Positions 35,765 through 43,691 of a DNA stretch of 64,000 bases are shown in pieces. The DNA is from Pyxidicoccus parkwaysis. GTDB taxonomy: Bacteria; Myxococcota; Myxococcia; Myxococcales; Myxococcaceae. The DNA is taken from contig NZ_CP071090.1 of NCBI RefSeq assembly GCF_017301735.1, positions 1,302,001 to 1,366,000 of the forward strand, given 5' to 3'. Position numbers and translations under genes: made by a program. How positions within the stretch are numbered: the stretch's first letter is position 1; each line of letters begins with the position of its first letter. The notes beneath the pieces were generated by a model. That model did not search any database. It saw only the letters and a list, made by a program, of their open reading frames with translations, and was not told where the DNA came from.

Positions 35765-36748
35765 GTGCGCCCGCCCGTCCGCCCAGTCCTCCTGCTCGCG
35801 CTGCTGCTTCCGCTCCTCGCGCTGTCCGCCTCCCCGTCCGCCGCGAAGCGTGGCGAGCACCGCGCCGAGACGGAGCAGGTCATCACCGGCGTCGCCAACG
35901 GCAGCCCGGTGCCCGCGGCCATCTCCCGGCTGCGCTTCCTGCGTGAGGAGGCCTACGCGGCCGAGGAAATCTCGCTGCTGCTCCGCAAGGTGCTGGACGA
36001 GCGGCCCCGCCGCAACCTCGTCGCGGTGCTCGCCGCCCTGGAGACCCGCGCAGCGGAGCCCACCCTGGCGCGGCTCGCTTCCGACGACGACAGCGCGGTG
36101 CGCATGTACGCCGCCCAGGGCCTCGCCCGCCTGAACAGCCGCAACACGGCCGTGCTGCTGCCGCTGCTCCAGGACAAGAGCAGCGGCGTGCGCAAGGAGG
36201 CCGCGCGCGCCCTGGGCGCCTCGCACAACGCGAAGATGGGCGCCCCGCTGATGAAGGCGGCGAAGGCGGAGCCGGAGGTGGAGGTCCGCACCGTCATGCT
36301 CGCCGCCGTGGGCGACACCGGGGACGCGAAGCAGGCGCCGGCCCTCAAGGCCTTCCTCACGAATGACTCGGAGAGCACCCGCTTCGCGGCGGCGCAGGGG
36401 CTGTGCCGGCTGGGCTCGAAGGACGGCTTCGCCTTCGCGGGGAAGCTCCTCGGCTCGCAGGACCGCTTCGTGCGCCGGCAGGGGCTGCAACTGTACGAGG
36501 GCGTCGCCGCGAAGAAGGCCGCGCCCTCGCTCAAGCCGCTGCTGGAGGACAAGGACCGCTCGCTCGCCGCCGGCGCCGCGCGCATCCTCTACCAGGGCGG
36601 TGATGCCTCCAAGCTGGACTGGCTGGTGCTGGCCTCGTGGAACGCCAAGGGCGAGGAGAAGCTCGCGTACGAGAAGGAGCTGGAGACGCTCCAGCTCGCG
36701 GATGACCGGCGCAAGGCCATCCTCCGCAAGGCGGGAGTCACCCCGTGA
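35765..36748 (+). CDS. Exported HEAT-repeat protein
   Basis: 327 residues from a GTG; the signal peptide follows directly (VLLLALLLPLLALSA, cut near SAA), which decides this start since the frame is open far upstream. From residue 50 on, helical pairs of the HEAT type repeat, for example DDDSAVRMYAAQGLARLNSR, DKSSGVRKEAARALGASHN and DSESTRFAAAQGLCRLGSKD. Probably a periplasmic scaffold. Its stop overlaps the next start by four bases (GTGA), so it is made with a DUF1460 protein. Confidence 0.88.
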   Translation: MRPPVRPVLLLALLLPLLALSASPSAAKRGEHRAETEQVITGVANGSPVPAAISRLRFLREEAYAAEEISLLLRKVLDERPRRNLVAVLAALETRAAEPTLARLASDDDSAVRMYAAQGLARLNSRNTAVLLPLLQDKSSGVRKEAARALGASHNAKMGAPLMKAAKAEPEVEVRTVMLAAVGDTGDAKQAPALKAFLTNDSESTRFAAAQGLCRLGSKDGFAFAGKLLGSQDRFVRRQGLQLYEGVAAKKAAPSLKPLLEDKDRSLAAGAARILYQGGDASKLDWLVLASWNAKGEEKLAYEKELETLQLADDRRKAILRKAGVTP

Positions 36749-37716
36749 AGGCCGTCACCCTGCTGTCCCTGACGCTGCTGTCCCGCGCCGCCCTCGCCGC
36801 GCCGCCGCCGCCGTCCACGCCGTCCGCGACCGAGTCCCACCCGGGCGCCGAGGCCATCCTCGAGTCGCCCGCCGCGTCCGCGCAGACGGCGACGGCTACC
36901 CCGCACCGGCCCAATGGCTGGGAGGGGCTCACCGCGGAGCAGCGGGCCGCGCTGGTGGCCGAGTCCCCGGACGCGCCGCCGGCCGAGCGCGTGCTCAAGA
37001 TGAGCGAGCGCTTCATCAACACGCCCTACGTGCTGTCGCCCCTGGGCGAGGGTCAGGGCGTGGACCCGGACCCCACCTTCCGCCTGGACGCGGTGGACTG
37101 CCTCACCTTCGTGGAGCAGTCGGTGGCGCTGGGGCTGGCGCGCAAGGACACCGAGGTGGCGCCGCTGCTGGAGCAACTGCGCTACGCGAGCACGCCCTCC
37201 TACGAGGACCGCAACCACCTCATGGAGGCGCAGTGGCTGCCCAACAACATCCGCAAGGGCTTCCTCGCGGACGTGACGCGGCGCTACGCCGGTGAGGACG
37301 CCGTCGCCGTCACCAAGACGCTCACCGCGCAGACGTGGCAGTCGCGCTCGTCGGTGGCGCTGGGGTTGCCCAGGGAGCGGCGGCCGGTGGGCACCTTCGC
37401 GCTCAACATGCTCCCGCTGGACAAGGTGCTGGCGCACGCGCGCGCCATTCCCTCCGGCACCATCCTCGTGGTGCTGCGTGAGGACCTGCCGATGAAGGCC
37501 ACGCGCGTGACGCACCTGGGCTTCGTGGTGCAGCGCAAGAACCGCACGTACCTGCGCCACGCCTCGCGCGGCGGCTACAACCGCGTGGTGGACGAGGACC
37601 TGGAGACGTTCCTCGCCCGCAACGCGCGCTACGCGAAGTGGAAGGTGACGGGCGTCAGCCTCTTCGAGGTGCACCGCCCGGACGCGGCCGCCAGCGCCAT
37701 GGTGCGCTCGCCCTGA
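36745..37716 (+). CDS. DUF1460 (N-acetylmuramoyl-L-alanine amidase-like) protein
   Basis: 323 residues from a GTG overlapping the HEAT gene. Signal peptide 1-18 (LLSRAALAAP). A Pro/Ser/Ala linker runs to about residue 55. The DUF1460 domain, an NlpC/P60-like fold, has the catalytic cysteine in FRLDAVDCLTFVEQSVALG near 117 and the histidine in ATRVTHLGFVVQ near 255. Some members cleave peptidoglycan or its fragments. Co-translation with an exported HEAT protein hints at a complex at the cell wall. Confidence 0.9.
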   Translation: MKAVTLLSLTLLSRAALAAPPPPSTPSATESHPGAEAILESPAASAQTATATPHRPNGWEGLTAEQRAALVAESPDAPPAERVLKMSERFINTPYVLSPLGEGQGVDPDPTFRLDAVDCLTFVEQSVALGLARKDTEVAPLLEQLRYASTPSYEDRNHLMEAQWLPNNIRKGFLADVTRRYAGEDAVAVTKTLTAQTWQSRSSVALGLPRERRPVGTFALNMLPLDKVLAHARAIPSGTILVVLREDLPMKATRVTHLGFVVQRKNRTYLRHASRGGYNRVVDEDLETFLARNARYAKWKVTGVSLFEVHRPDAAASAMVRSP

Positions 37717-37735
37717 CGCCCGCCCTCACGCCTGC

Positions 37736-38182
37736 TCAGAGAGCGGGCGGCGGGGCGGGAGGCTGCTCGTTCTCGCGCTCCTCCTCCTCCGCGGCCTGCA
37801 CGGCCTCGTCGGTGGTGGCCAGCTCCTGCACCCGCTCCTGCTCCAGCAGCGGAATGGCGAGGGGGGCCTTGTCCTCGGGCACGAGGATTTCCCACCAGGG
37901 GAGGATGTTGCCGGTGGTGAGCTTGTCCACCACCCCCGAGCGGCCGGCGCGCACCAGCACGGGGATGTTGGCCTCCTGGAGCACCTCCACGAAGGCCTCC
38001 GCCGTGAAGGGGTCCTCCGCGGTGGCCGCGCGCACGAAGACGCGCTGGTCCAATTCATGAGGAAGGGGTAGCCCCCGGGAGCGCATCTCCTCCGCGCTGA
38101 CGAGAAGTGGGTTGCCGGGGCAGTCCGCGCAGTCCTGCACGCTGTCCTCGTACTCCGAGCCGCACCTGGCGCAGTATTTCAT
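37736..38182 (-). CDS. Zinc-ribbon protein with DUF2007-like domain
   Basis: 148 residues with AGGAGG nine bases before the ATG. The start is a zinc ribbon: CARCGSEYEDSVQDCADC. Residues 45-110 resemble DUF2007 (VRAATAEDPFTAEAFVEVLQ, then IPVLVRAGRSGVVD and WEILVPEDKAPLA), a putative signal-transducing fold. The C-terminal 30 residues are Glu- then Pro-rich. Cytoplasmic. Convergent with the DUF1460 gene. Confidence 0.88.
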   Translation of the reverse strand: MKYCARCGSEYEDSVQDCADCPGNPLLVSAEEMRSRGLPLPHELDQRVFVRAATAEDPFTAEAFVEVLQEANIPVLVRAGRSGVVDKLTTGNILPWWEILVPEDKAPLAIPLLEQERVQELATTDEAVQAAEEEERENEQPPAPPPAL

Positions 38183-38205
38183 CGACGGTCCCTCCTGCCC
38201 GTGTG

Positions 38206-38262
38206 GTGTCTGGAGGCACATGGTAGGTCCGCCCCTCGCGAGCCGCACCCCCGTCCAGACAC
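38206..38262. other. Long-loop inverted repeat
   Basis: GTGTCTGGA at 38206-38214 pairs with TCCAGACAC at 38254-38262 across a 39-base loop, between the receiver gene stop and the zinc-ribbon gene start. It may end transcription of the receiver gene. Confidence 0.35.
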
Positions 38263-38267
38263 TTCGT

Positions 38268-38660
38268 TCAGTGGCGGGCTTCTTCGCCGCCGTCCATCCA
38301 CCGTCGAGCCTCCTCGCCCAGGCGGCCCACGGCGGCGCAGAGCCGGTCCACGTCGATGGGTTTGCGCAGCACCACGTCGCAGTGCTCCGCCCCCTGCACC
38401 TGCGTATAGCCGGACACGAGGATGACGCGGGCGCGCGGCGCGAGCGCCTTCACCCGCTGCGCCAGCTCCGTGCCGAGCATCCCGGGCAGCGACTCGTCCG
38501 TCACCACCACGTCCGGGCGCTCGGCCTCGAAGGCCTTGAGACCCGCGACTCCGTCCGCGGCCGTGCGCACCTCGAAGTCCGCCTCGAGCAGCTCGGCCAG
38601 CAGCTCTCGGCTGTCCCCGTCGTCCTCTACCAGCAGGACCTTGATTCGCTCGTCGCCCAT
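38268..38660 (-). CDS. Stand-alone response regulator receiver
   Basis: 130 residues, one receiver domain and no output domain. The acidic pair is in VLLVEDDGDS, the phosphoryl acceptor in VVVTDESLPGMLGTEL near residue 54, the Thr/Ser in ILVSGY and the Lys in VLRKPID, so all key residues are kept. It may act by docking, as CheY- or Spo0F-like regulators do. No kinase gene is adjacent. Start ATG at 38660 with a weak ribosome site. Confidence 0.93.
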   Translation of the reverse strand: MGDERIKVLLVEDDGDSRELLAELLEADFEVRTAADGVAGLKAFEAERPDVVVTDESLPGMLGTELAQRVKALAPRARVILVSGYTQVQGAEHCDVVLRKPIDVDRLCAAVGRLGEEARRWMDGGEEARH

Positions 38661-38816
38661 GTGCCTGGGGAACCCACGTGTCGGTGTGAAACGTCCTCCG
38701 CCTGCCCACCCGCGCGGGCGACGCGACGCACGGCGGGCCGGGGGGCAGGGGAGCAACGGGGCCCCCCCTCAACGGAAGCTCTCGCGCTGTCCATCTTTGG
38801 CCCCGGAGGTGATGCC

Positions 38817-39176
38817 ATGAAGGTGTTGCTGCGTGGAGTGCATCTGGTCCTGACGGATGCCCTCAGGTCGTATGTGGATGAGCATCTGGTGGGCCACATC
38901 GAGCGGTTCGCGGACGACGAGGCGGCGGAAATCGATATCTCGCTCGTGGACACCAACGGCCCCAAGGGGGGCGTGGACAAGGAGTGCCGCGTCACGGTGC
39001 GGCTGCCCGGCCTGCCCTCGGTGCACGTGACGGAGATGGCGGACTCGCTGTTCCCGGCCATCGACGCATCGCGTGACAGGTTGGAGAAGACGCTCAAGCG
39101 CATGCTGGAGAAGCGGCGCGAGGCGAAGACGAACGGCCTGCCGCAGGACACGGCGGCCGACGTGCCCACCTACTAG
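38817..39176 (+). CDS. hpf: Ribosome hibernation-promoting factor / RaiA
   Basis: 119 residues; GGAGGTGA lies just before the ATG. Short HPF/YfiA-type fold: VLLRGVHLVLTDALRSYVDE at the start, the CRVTVRLPGLPSVHVTEM strand pair, and the helix AIDASRDRLEKTLKRMLEKR with the usual basic residues that bind 16S rRNA in the A and P sites. It lacks the long C-terminal dimerisation domain. Followed by a strong terminator. No rpoN gene is near, unlike in many proteobacteria. Confidence 0.92.
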   Translation: MKVLLRGVHLVLTDALRSYVDEHLVGHIERFADDEAAEIDISLVDTNGPKGGVDKECRVTVRLPGLPSVHVTEMADSLFPAIDASRDRLEKTLKRMLEKRREAKTNGLPQDTAADVPTY

Positions 39177-39200
39177 TCAGCAGGGGAGGCGGTACGGACG

Positions 39201-39238
39201 GGCCCGGTCTCCCAGGTCGTTCACCTGGCGACCGGGCC
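39201..39238 (+). terminator. Terminator after hpf
   Basis: Stem GGCCCGGTC / GACCGGGCC extended inside by CCAGGT / ACCTGG around a short loop, 25 bp past the stop. Confidence 0.8.
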
Positions 39239-39318
39239 TGGTACGTCCATTGCCCGAATCTTGCTGGCCTCGAATGGTGAACGCTATAAGCGGAACCCTT
39301 CACCCTTCGGGTCAAAGG

Positions 39319-41358
39319 ATGGCGATGGTCCGCCTCAAGTTCCTCGTCTTCGCATTCCTGGTCATCGGACTGGGCGTGGCACACCTGCCGATGCTTTCGG
39401 GACCGATGCGCGAGCGCGCCGTGGCCGGTGCCACGTCCCAGGCCGCCGGTGGCGCCGCGGAGGTGGCGCGTCGCGTGGACGCCCGCCGCGCCGAAGTGCA
39501 GTCGCTGGCCCTGAAGCTGGCCGCCACGCCGGAGGTCGTCTCCGCGGTGGCCGAGCTGCAGCCTCCCGCCCGCGCCCCCGCGCCGCGCAACTCGAGGGAC
39601 CGCGGTGGCGATGACGACAGCCCGTCCGGCCCGCAGCCGCTGACCGCCGAGCGCTTCGCCGCGGTGCGCACCGCCGCGCAGGCCGTGCTGCCCAAGGAGT
39701 TGAAGGACGCGGTGGTGGCGCTGGTGGCGCAGGACGCGCAGTTCCACGCCGTCGGCGCGGGCGAGCCGTCTTCGGACACCACGAAGCTGGACGTGGCGGC
39801 GGTGGCGAAGAACGCCACGACGGTGGTGGAGGCCTTCGGGGCTCCGCACGTGTTCGCTTCCGTGCCGCTCATGTGGAATGGAGACTCGCGCAGCCGGCCG
39901 CTGGCCACGCTGGTGGTGGGCGCGCCGCTGGTGGACGAGGGCACGCTGCAGGCCGCGGCGGATGCGTCCGGTGTCGCGGCGCTCGCGCTGGTGAATGGCG
40001 ACAAGGTGGTGGGCGCTGCTGGCGCGGAGAAGGCGCTGGCGGAGGGCTCGCTGGCGCAGGTGACGGCCGGTGCGAGCGGCGTGGTGCTGCGCAGCGGTCA
40101 GCTCCAGGACTTCGGCCCGGTGAAGCTGCCGGCCTTCACGAATGGCGACTTCATGGGCGGCCAGGCGCCGCTGATGGTGGGCACGCGCCGCTCGCTCGAG
40201 GGCACGCCGTGGGAGGTGCTCGTCGTGGCCGACACGCGCGCGGTGCTGGGCGCGCTGGCGGGCTACCAGCAGAGCGCGCTGATGGGCCTCGCGGGGCTGC
40301 TGGCGCTGTCGCTGGTGTGGACGGTGCTGATGGGCTCGGGCCGCTCCGGTGACGAGGTGCAGGGCAACTCCGACACGCTGAGCCTGTCGGCCGCCATGGC
40401 CGCCGCCGCGCCCATGCAGTCGCAGCCCCAGGCCGCCGCTCCTCAGCCGCAGGCCGCGGATGCGTTCGCGATGCCTCCTCCGGCGCCGACTCCCGCGCCC
40501 ATGGCCGACCCGTTCGCGATGCCGGCTCCGCCGCCCTCGGCGGACCCGTTCGCCATGTCTCCGCCGAACCAGGCGCCCCTGGGCGACCCGTTCGCGATGC
40601 CGGCTCCGGCGCCCGCGGCGGACCCGTTCGCCATGTCTCCGCCGAGCCAGGCGCCCCTGGGCGACCCGTTCGCGCTGCCGCCTCCGGTCCCGACGCCCGC
40701 GCCCAGGGCGGACCCGTTTGCCTCGGCGGACCCGTTCGGCTCGGCCGACGCGTTCCCGTTCCCCGCGCCGCCTCCGGCGCCCGCGCCCGTGCCGTTCGCC
40801 GCGGCGTCCATGCCCTTCGAGCCGGACCCGTCCACGCTGTCCCCGGGAGGCGAGCCCCTGGCCACCGCGTCGCCGCGCCGTGGCGCGTTCGCCTTCGAGG
40901 ACCAGCCCACCGCGGCGTACTCGCTGCAGCAGGCGGCGGACCCGTTCGCGCTGGCGGCCGCGCAGTCGCCGGAGAACACGGAGACGACGCGCGTGTCGGC
41001 GATTCCGCGCGAGCTGCTCCAGGCCAGCGCCCGCCCGCAGACGTCCGAGGCCATTCCCATGCCTCCGCCGCGCTCGCAGGTGTCTCCGCCTCCGGCCGCG
41101 GTGCCGCTGCCCGGCCTGGGCAACTCCGCCGTGGCGCTCTCCGAGGAGCAGCACTTCCAGGAGGTGTTCCGCGAGTTCCTCACCACCCGCGAGAGGTGCG
41201 GTGAGCCGGCGGACGGCCTGACGTACGACAAGTTCGTGCAGAAGCTGCGCAAGAACAAGGAGCAGCTCGTCCAGAAGTACGCGTGCAAGACGGTGCGCTT
41301 CCAGGTCTACGTGAAGGAGGGCAAGGCCGCCCTCAAGGCCACGCCCGTCAAGGACTGA
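39319..41358 (+). CDS. Membrane protein with periplasmic sensor region, DPFAM repeats and MXAN_5187-type C-terminus
   Basis: 679 residues from ATG at 39319. Membrane helices at about 6-24 and 318-338 enclose a periplasmic region of about 290 residues that resembles a double-Cache-like sensor (a long helix at 45-80, then alpha/beta). The cytoplasmic part is Pro/Ala-rich with the motif DPFA(M/L) recurring at least eight times between about 400 and 480. The last 75 residues (EEQHFQEVFREFLTTRERCG, then YDKFVQKLRKNKEQLVQKYA) match the C-terminal domain I recall under the myxobacterial name MXAN_5187. That domain also occurs alone, so it is a shared module. Output unknown. Confidence 0.85.
   Translation: MAMVRLKFLVFAFLVIGLGVAHLPMLSGPMRERAVAGATSQAAGGAAEVARRVDARRAEVQSLALKLAATPEVVSAVAELQPPARAPAPRNSRDRGGDDDSPSGPQPLTAERFAAVRTAAQAVLPKELKDAVVALVAQDAQFHAVGAGEPSSDTTKLDVAAVAKNATTVVEAFGAPHVFASVPLMWNGDSRSRPLATLVVGAPLVDEGTLQAAADASGVAALALVNGDKVVGAAGAEKALAEGSLAQVTAGASGVVLRSGQLQDFGPVKLPAFTNGDFMGGQAPLMVGTRRSLEGTPWEVLVVADTRAVLGALAGYQQSALMGLAGLLALSLVWTVLMGSGRSGDEVQGNSDTLSLSAAMAAAAPMQSQPQAAAPQPQAADAFAMPPPAPTPAPMADPFAMPAPPPSADPFAMSPPNQAPLGDPFAMPAPAPAADPFAMSPPSQAPLGDPFALPPPVPTPAPRADPFASADPFGSADAFPFPAPPPAPAPVPFAAASMPFEPDPSTLSPGGEPLATASPRRGAFAFEDQPTAAYSLQQAADPFALAAAQSPENTETTRVSAIPRELLQASARPQTSEAIPMPPPRSQVSPPPAAVPLPGLGNSAVALSEEQHFQEVFREFLTTRERCGEPADGLTYDKFVQKLRKNKEQLVQKYACKTVRFQVYVKEGKAALKATPVKD
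40455..40740 (+). repeat. DPFAM coding repeat, 78-bp period
   Basis: Within the membrane protein gene, a 78-bp unit (26 codons) starting at 40540 is repeated at 40618 nearly base for base, with shorter GACCCGTTCGCC blocks on both sides. Low-complexity, likely unstructured in the protein. Confidence 0.8.
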
Positions 41359-41385
41359 CGCGAAGCCAGCGCTACTGAAGTGACG

Positions 41386-41422
41386 AAGGCCCGGGACTTC
41401 CTCGCGAAGTCACGGGCCTTCT
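41386..41422. terminator. Bidirectional terminator
   Basis: AAGGCCCG pairs with CGGGCCTT, with GACTTC / GAAGTC inside; CTT and GAAG flank it. It lies between the convergent membrane-protein gene and atypical receiver gene, and closes the PBP-kinase cluster on the minus strand. Confidence 0.8.
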
Positions 41423-41454
41423 TGCGTTCCACGGGGCTGATTGCGTCAGCCGCG

Positions 41455-41868
41455 CTACTCCGCCTCCGCGCGCACGGCTTCCGCACGTGCCTGGAGAATC
41501 GGGCGCACGACGCTACGGAAGTGCTCCCATGCGCTCGGGTTCATGGGCGCTTCGACCATGGCGAGGATTCCCGAGAGGGGCACGTCCTGTGGAAGCCACG
41601 TCGCGCGCGACACGATGATGACGGGCACCTTGGGAAAGGCCGGGTTGAGCAGCAGCTCGCCGTAGATGCCCCAGCCGCTGATGTCCGGCAGGTCCAGGTC
41701 CAGCATCAGCAGGTGCGGCGCGGGGCCGGCCTTCAGGCTGCCGAGCGCGTGCAGCGCGTGGTTGGCAATCTGCACGTCCCAGCCCTCGGCTTCGAGGAAC
41801 GCGCCGAGGTCGCGCGCGAAGAAGACGTTGTCATCGACAATGAGGGCGCGTGGGCGCTGCGACTGCAT
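41455..41868 (-). CDS. Atypical receiver-domain protein
   Basis: 137 residues, receiver domain only. The acidic pair (ALIVDDNVFFARD) and acceptor Asp (LLMLDLDLPDISG) are present and the Thr/Ser position is in VIIVSRA. The invariant Lys of the last loop is replaced: the region reads LAMVEAPMN, with Glu in its place. Without the lysine the phosphorylation switch is usually altered or lost. It lies 133 bp downstream of the NtrY-like kinase on the same strand and ends at the shared terminator, so it may be the fifth gene of that cluster. Confidence 0.88.
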   Translation of the reverse strand: MQSQRPRALIVDDNVFFARDLGAFLEAEGWDVQIANHALHALGSLKAGPAPHLLMLDLDLPDISGWGIYGELLLNPAFPKVPVIIVSRATWLPQDVPLSGILAMVEAPMNPSAWEHFRSVVRPILQARAEAVRAEAE

Positions 41869-42001
41869 CGCGGCAGTGTAGCCAGATTGCGCCAGTCACC
41901 CACAAGCGCTGTCGGCGCGGCGTACGACACGCAACGCCGGCGTCACCGCGAGTGCTGGCTTGTCACGCCACGGCGACTGGGGTGGAAGTCACCCGGCTCC
42001 G

Positions 42002-43681
42002 TCACTCCGCGCGCAGCCGGGTGGGGCCGAGGCCTTCCGCGCGCGGCAGCACGACGATGAAGCGCGCGCCCTGGCCGGGCTCACCGCCGACGTCGAGCTT
42101 GCCGCCGTGCTCCTGGAGGATGCGCGCGGCGATGGCGAGCCCCAGGCCGGTGCCGCCTTCCTTGGTGGTGAAGTAGGGCTCGAAGATGCGGGCGCGGTGC
42201 TCGGGCGGAATGCCGGGGCCGCTGTCCTCCACCTCGATGATGGCGTCCGCCTCCGTGCCCTTCACGCGCACGCGCAGCGCGCCGCCCTTCTCCTTCATCG
42301 CCTCCTCGGCGTTCTTCACGAGGTTGACCAGCACCTGGGTGAGCTGGTCCCTGTCCACCTTCGCCACCACGCCCGTCTGGAGCGCGGGGAGAATCTGGAT
42401 GCCCTCGGGTGGCGCGGCGTAGAGCGACAGCACGCTCTGCACGAGCTCCCCCATGTCCACGGAGGCCAGCTGGGGCTTGGGCATGCGAGCGAAGCGGCTG
42501 AACTCGTCGACGATGCGCCGCAGCCGGTCCACCTCTTCCAACACCACACCCGCGCTCTCCTTGAACATCTCCGGGAAGCGCGGGTGCCGGGCCTCCTGGG
42601 CCGCGAGCAGCGTCTCCAGCGACATGCGGATGGGCGTCAGCGGGTTCTTGATTTCGTGGGCCAGCCGGCGCGCCACCTCCTGCCACGCGGCGATGCGCTC
42701 GCTGGCCACGAGCCGTTCGGTGGTGGCCTTGAGCTCGCCCGTCATGCGGTTGAACGTGCGTACCAATTCGCCCACCTCGCCGCTGGCCTCGACGGCGACC
42801 TGGGCGTCGAGGGCTCCCTCGGCCACGCGGCGCGCGCCCTCGGTGAGGGCCTCCACCGGCCGCGTCATCCAGCGCGCCACCAGCAGGCCCAGCAGCACCG
42901 CGAAGGCGCCGCCCAGTCCGGCCAGCAGGAGGAAGGCGCGCATGACGCCCTGCTCGGCCTCGTTCGCCGCCGCGCGGCTGAAGACGAAGCGCACCGAAGC
43001 GGCCTCGCCCAGGGGCAGCGTGCGCTCCAGCGTGGGGGGCTCGGCTTCGCCAGCGCTGGCGAGCTCCGTGTCGCCGGACATCAGCGACACCTGGGCCTGG
43101 GTGAGCCGCGCGAGGTGCTGCGCCAGTCCCTCATCCAGCAGCACGCCGCCCACGGCCCACAGGCGCAGGTCGCCGTAGTCCACGGGCCTCGCGGTGACGA
43201 GCGCGGGCAGCGGGCGCAGGCCGGACGGCGTGCGCACCTCCACGCGGACGGGCACGGGCTTGGGTGACTTCTGGCGGGTGACGGCGAAGAGGGCCGGGTC
43301 GGGGTCTCCGCGCCGCGCGGGCAGGTGGCCGGAGGAGAGCACCGTGCCGTTGTTGTCGAAGAGGGCGAGCACCGTGAGGCCCCGGCTCTTCATGAGGCCC
43401 TCGGCGGTTCCGGCCTTGATGGCGCGCGTGGGGCTCTCGCGCGCCTCGCGGGCCAGGTCCTCCATGGCGGGGCTGTCCACCAGCTCCTCCACGGCGCGGC
43501 TCGCCGTGGCGCTCGAGCGCTCCAGCGACTCCTGCGCGGAGGTGATGGCGGCCTCCATGCGCGCGTCCAGCTCGCGCGACAGGGTGACGCGCAGGCGGGA
43601 GAGGGTGGGGGGCACCACGACGGCGAGCGGCACCACCGCCAGCAGCGTGAAGGCGATGGCCAGCCGCGTCCTCAGGCGCAT
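42002..43681 (-). CDS. NtrY-like membrane sensor histidine kinase
   Basis: 559 residues. Membrane helices at about 8-27 and 245-268 enclose a periplasmic sensor of about 215 residues without a named motif. A HAMP domain follows (ARWMTRPVEALTEGARRVAE). The HisKA helix has His342 in LAHEIKNPLTPIRMSLE, and the ATPase domain has NLVKNAEEAM (N box), VEDSGPGIPPEH (G1) and FTTKEGGTGLGLAIA (F and G2). The order matches NtrY. It begins 10 bp after the solute-binding-like gene, in line with a single operon with the PBP gene. No NtrX-type regulator is adjacent; the nearest receiver is the atypical one downstream. Confidence 0.93.
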   Translation of the reverse strand: MRLRTRLAIAFTLLAVVPLAVVVPPTLSRLRVTLSRELDARMEAAITSAQESLERSSATASRAVEELVDSPAMEDLAREARESPTRAIKAGTAEGLMKSRGLTVLALFDNNGTVLSSGHLPARRGDPDPALFAVTRQKSPKPVPVRVEVRTPSGLRPLPALVTARPVDYGDLRLWAVGGVLLDEGLAQHLARLTQAQVSLMSGDTELASAGEAEPPTLERTLPLGEAASVRFVFSRAAANEAEQGVMRAFLLLAGLGGAFAVLLGLLVARWMTRPVEALTEGARRVAEGALDAQVAVEASGEVGELVRTFNRMTGELKATTERLVASERIAAWQEVARRLAHEIKNPLTPIRMSLETLLAAQEARHPRFPEMFKESAGVVLEEVDRLRRIVDEFSRFARMPKPQLASVDMGELVQSVLSLYAAPPEGIQILPALQTGVVAKVDRDQLTQVLVNLVKNAEEAMKEKGGALRVRVKGTEADAIIEVEDSGPGIPPEHRARIFEPYFTTKEGGTGLGLAIAARILQEHGGKLDVGGEPGQGARFIVVLPRAEGLGPTRLRAE

Positions 43682-43691
43682 GGCGCGCTCC

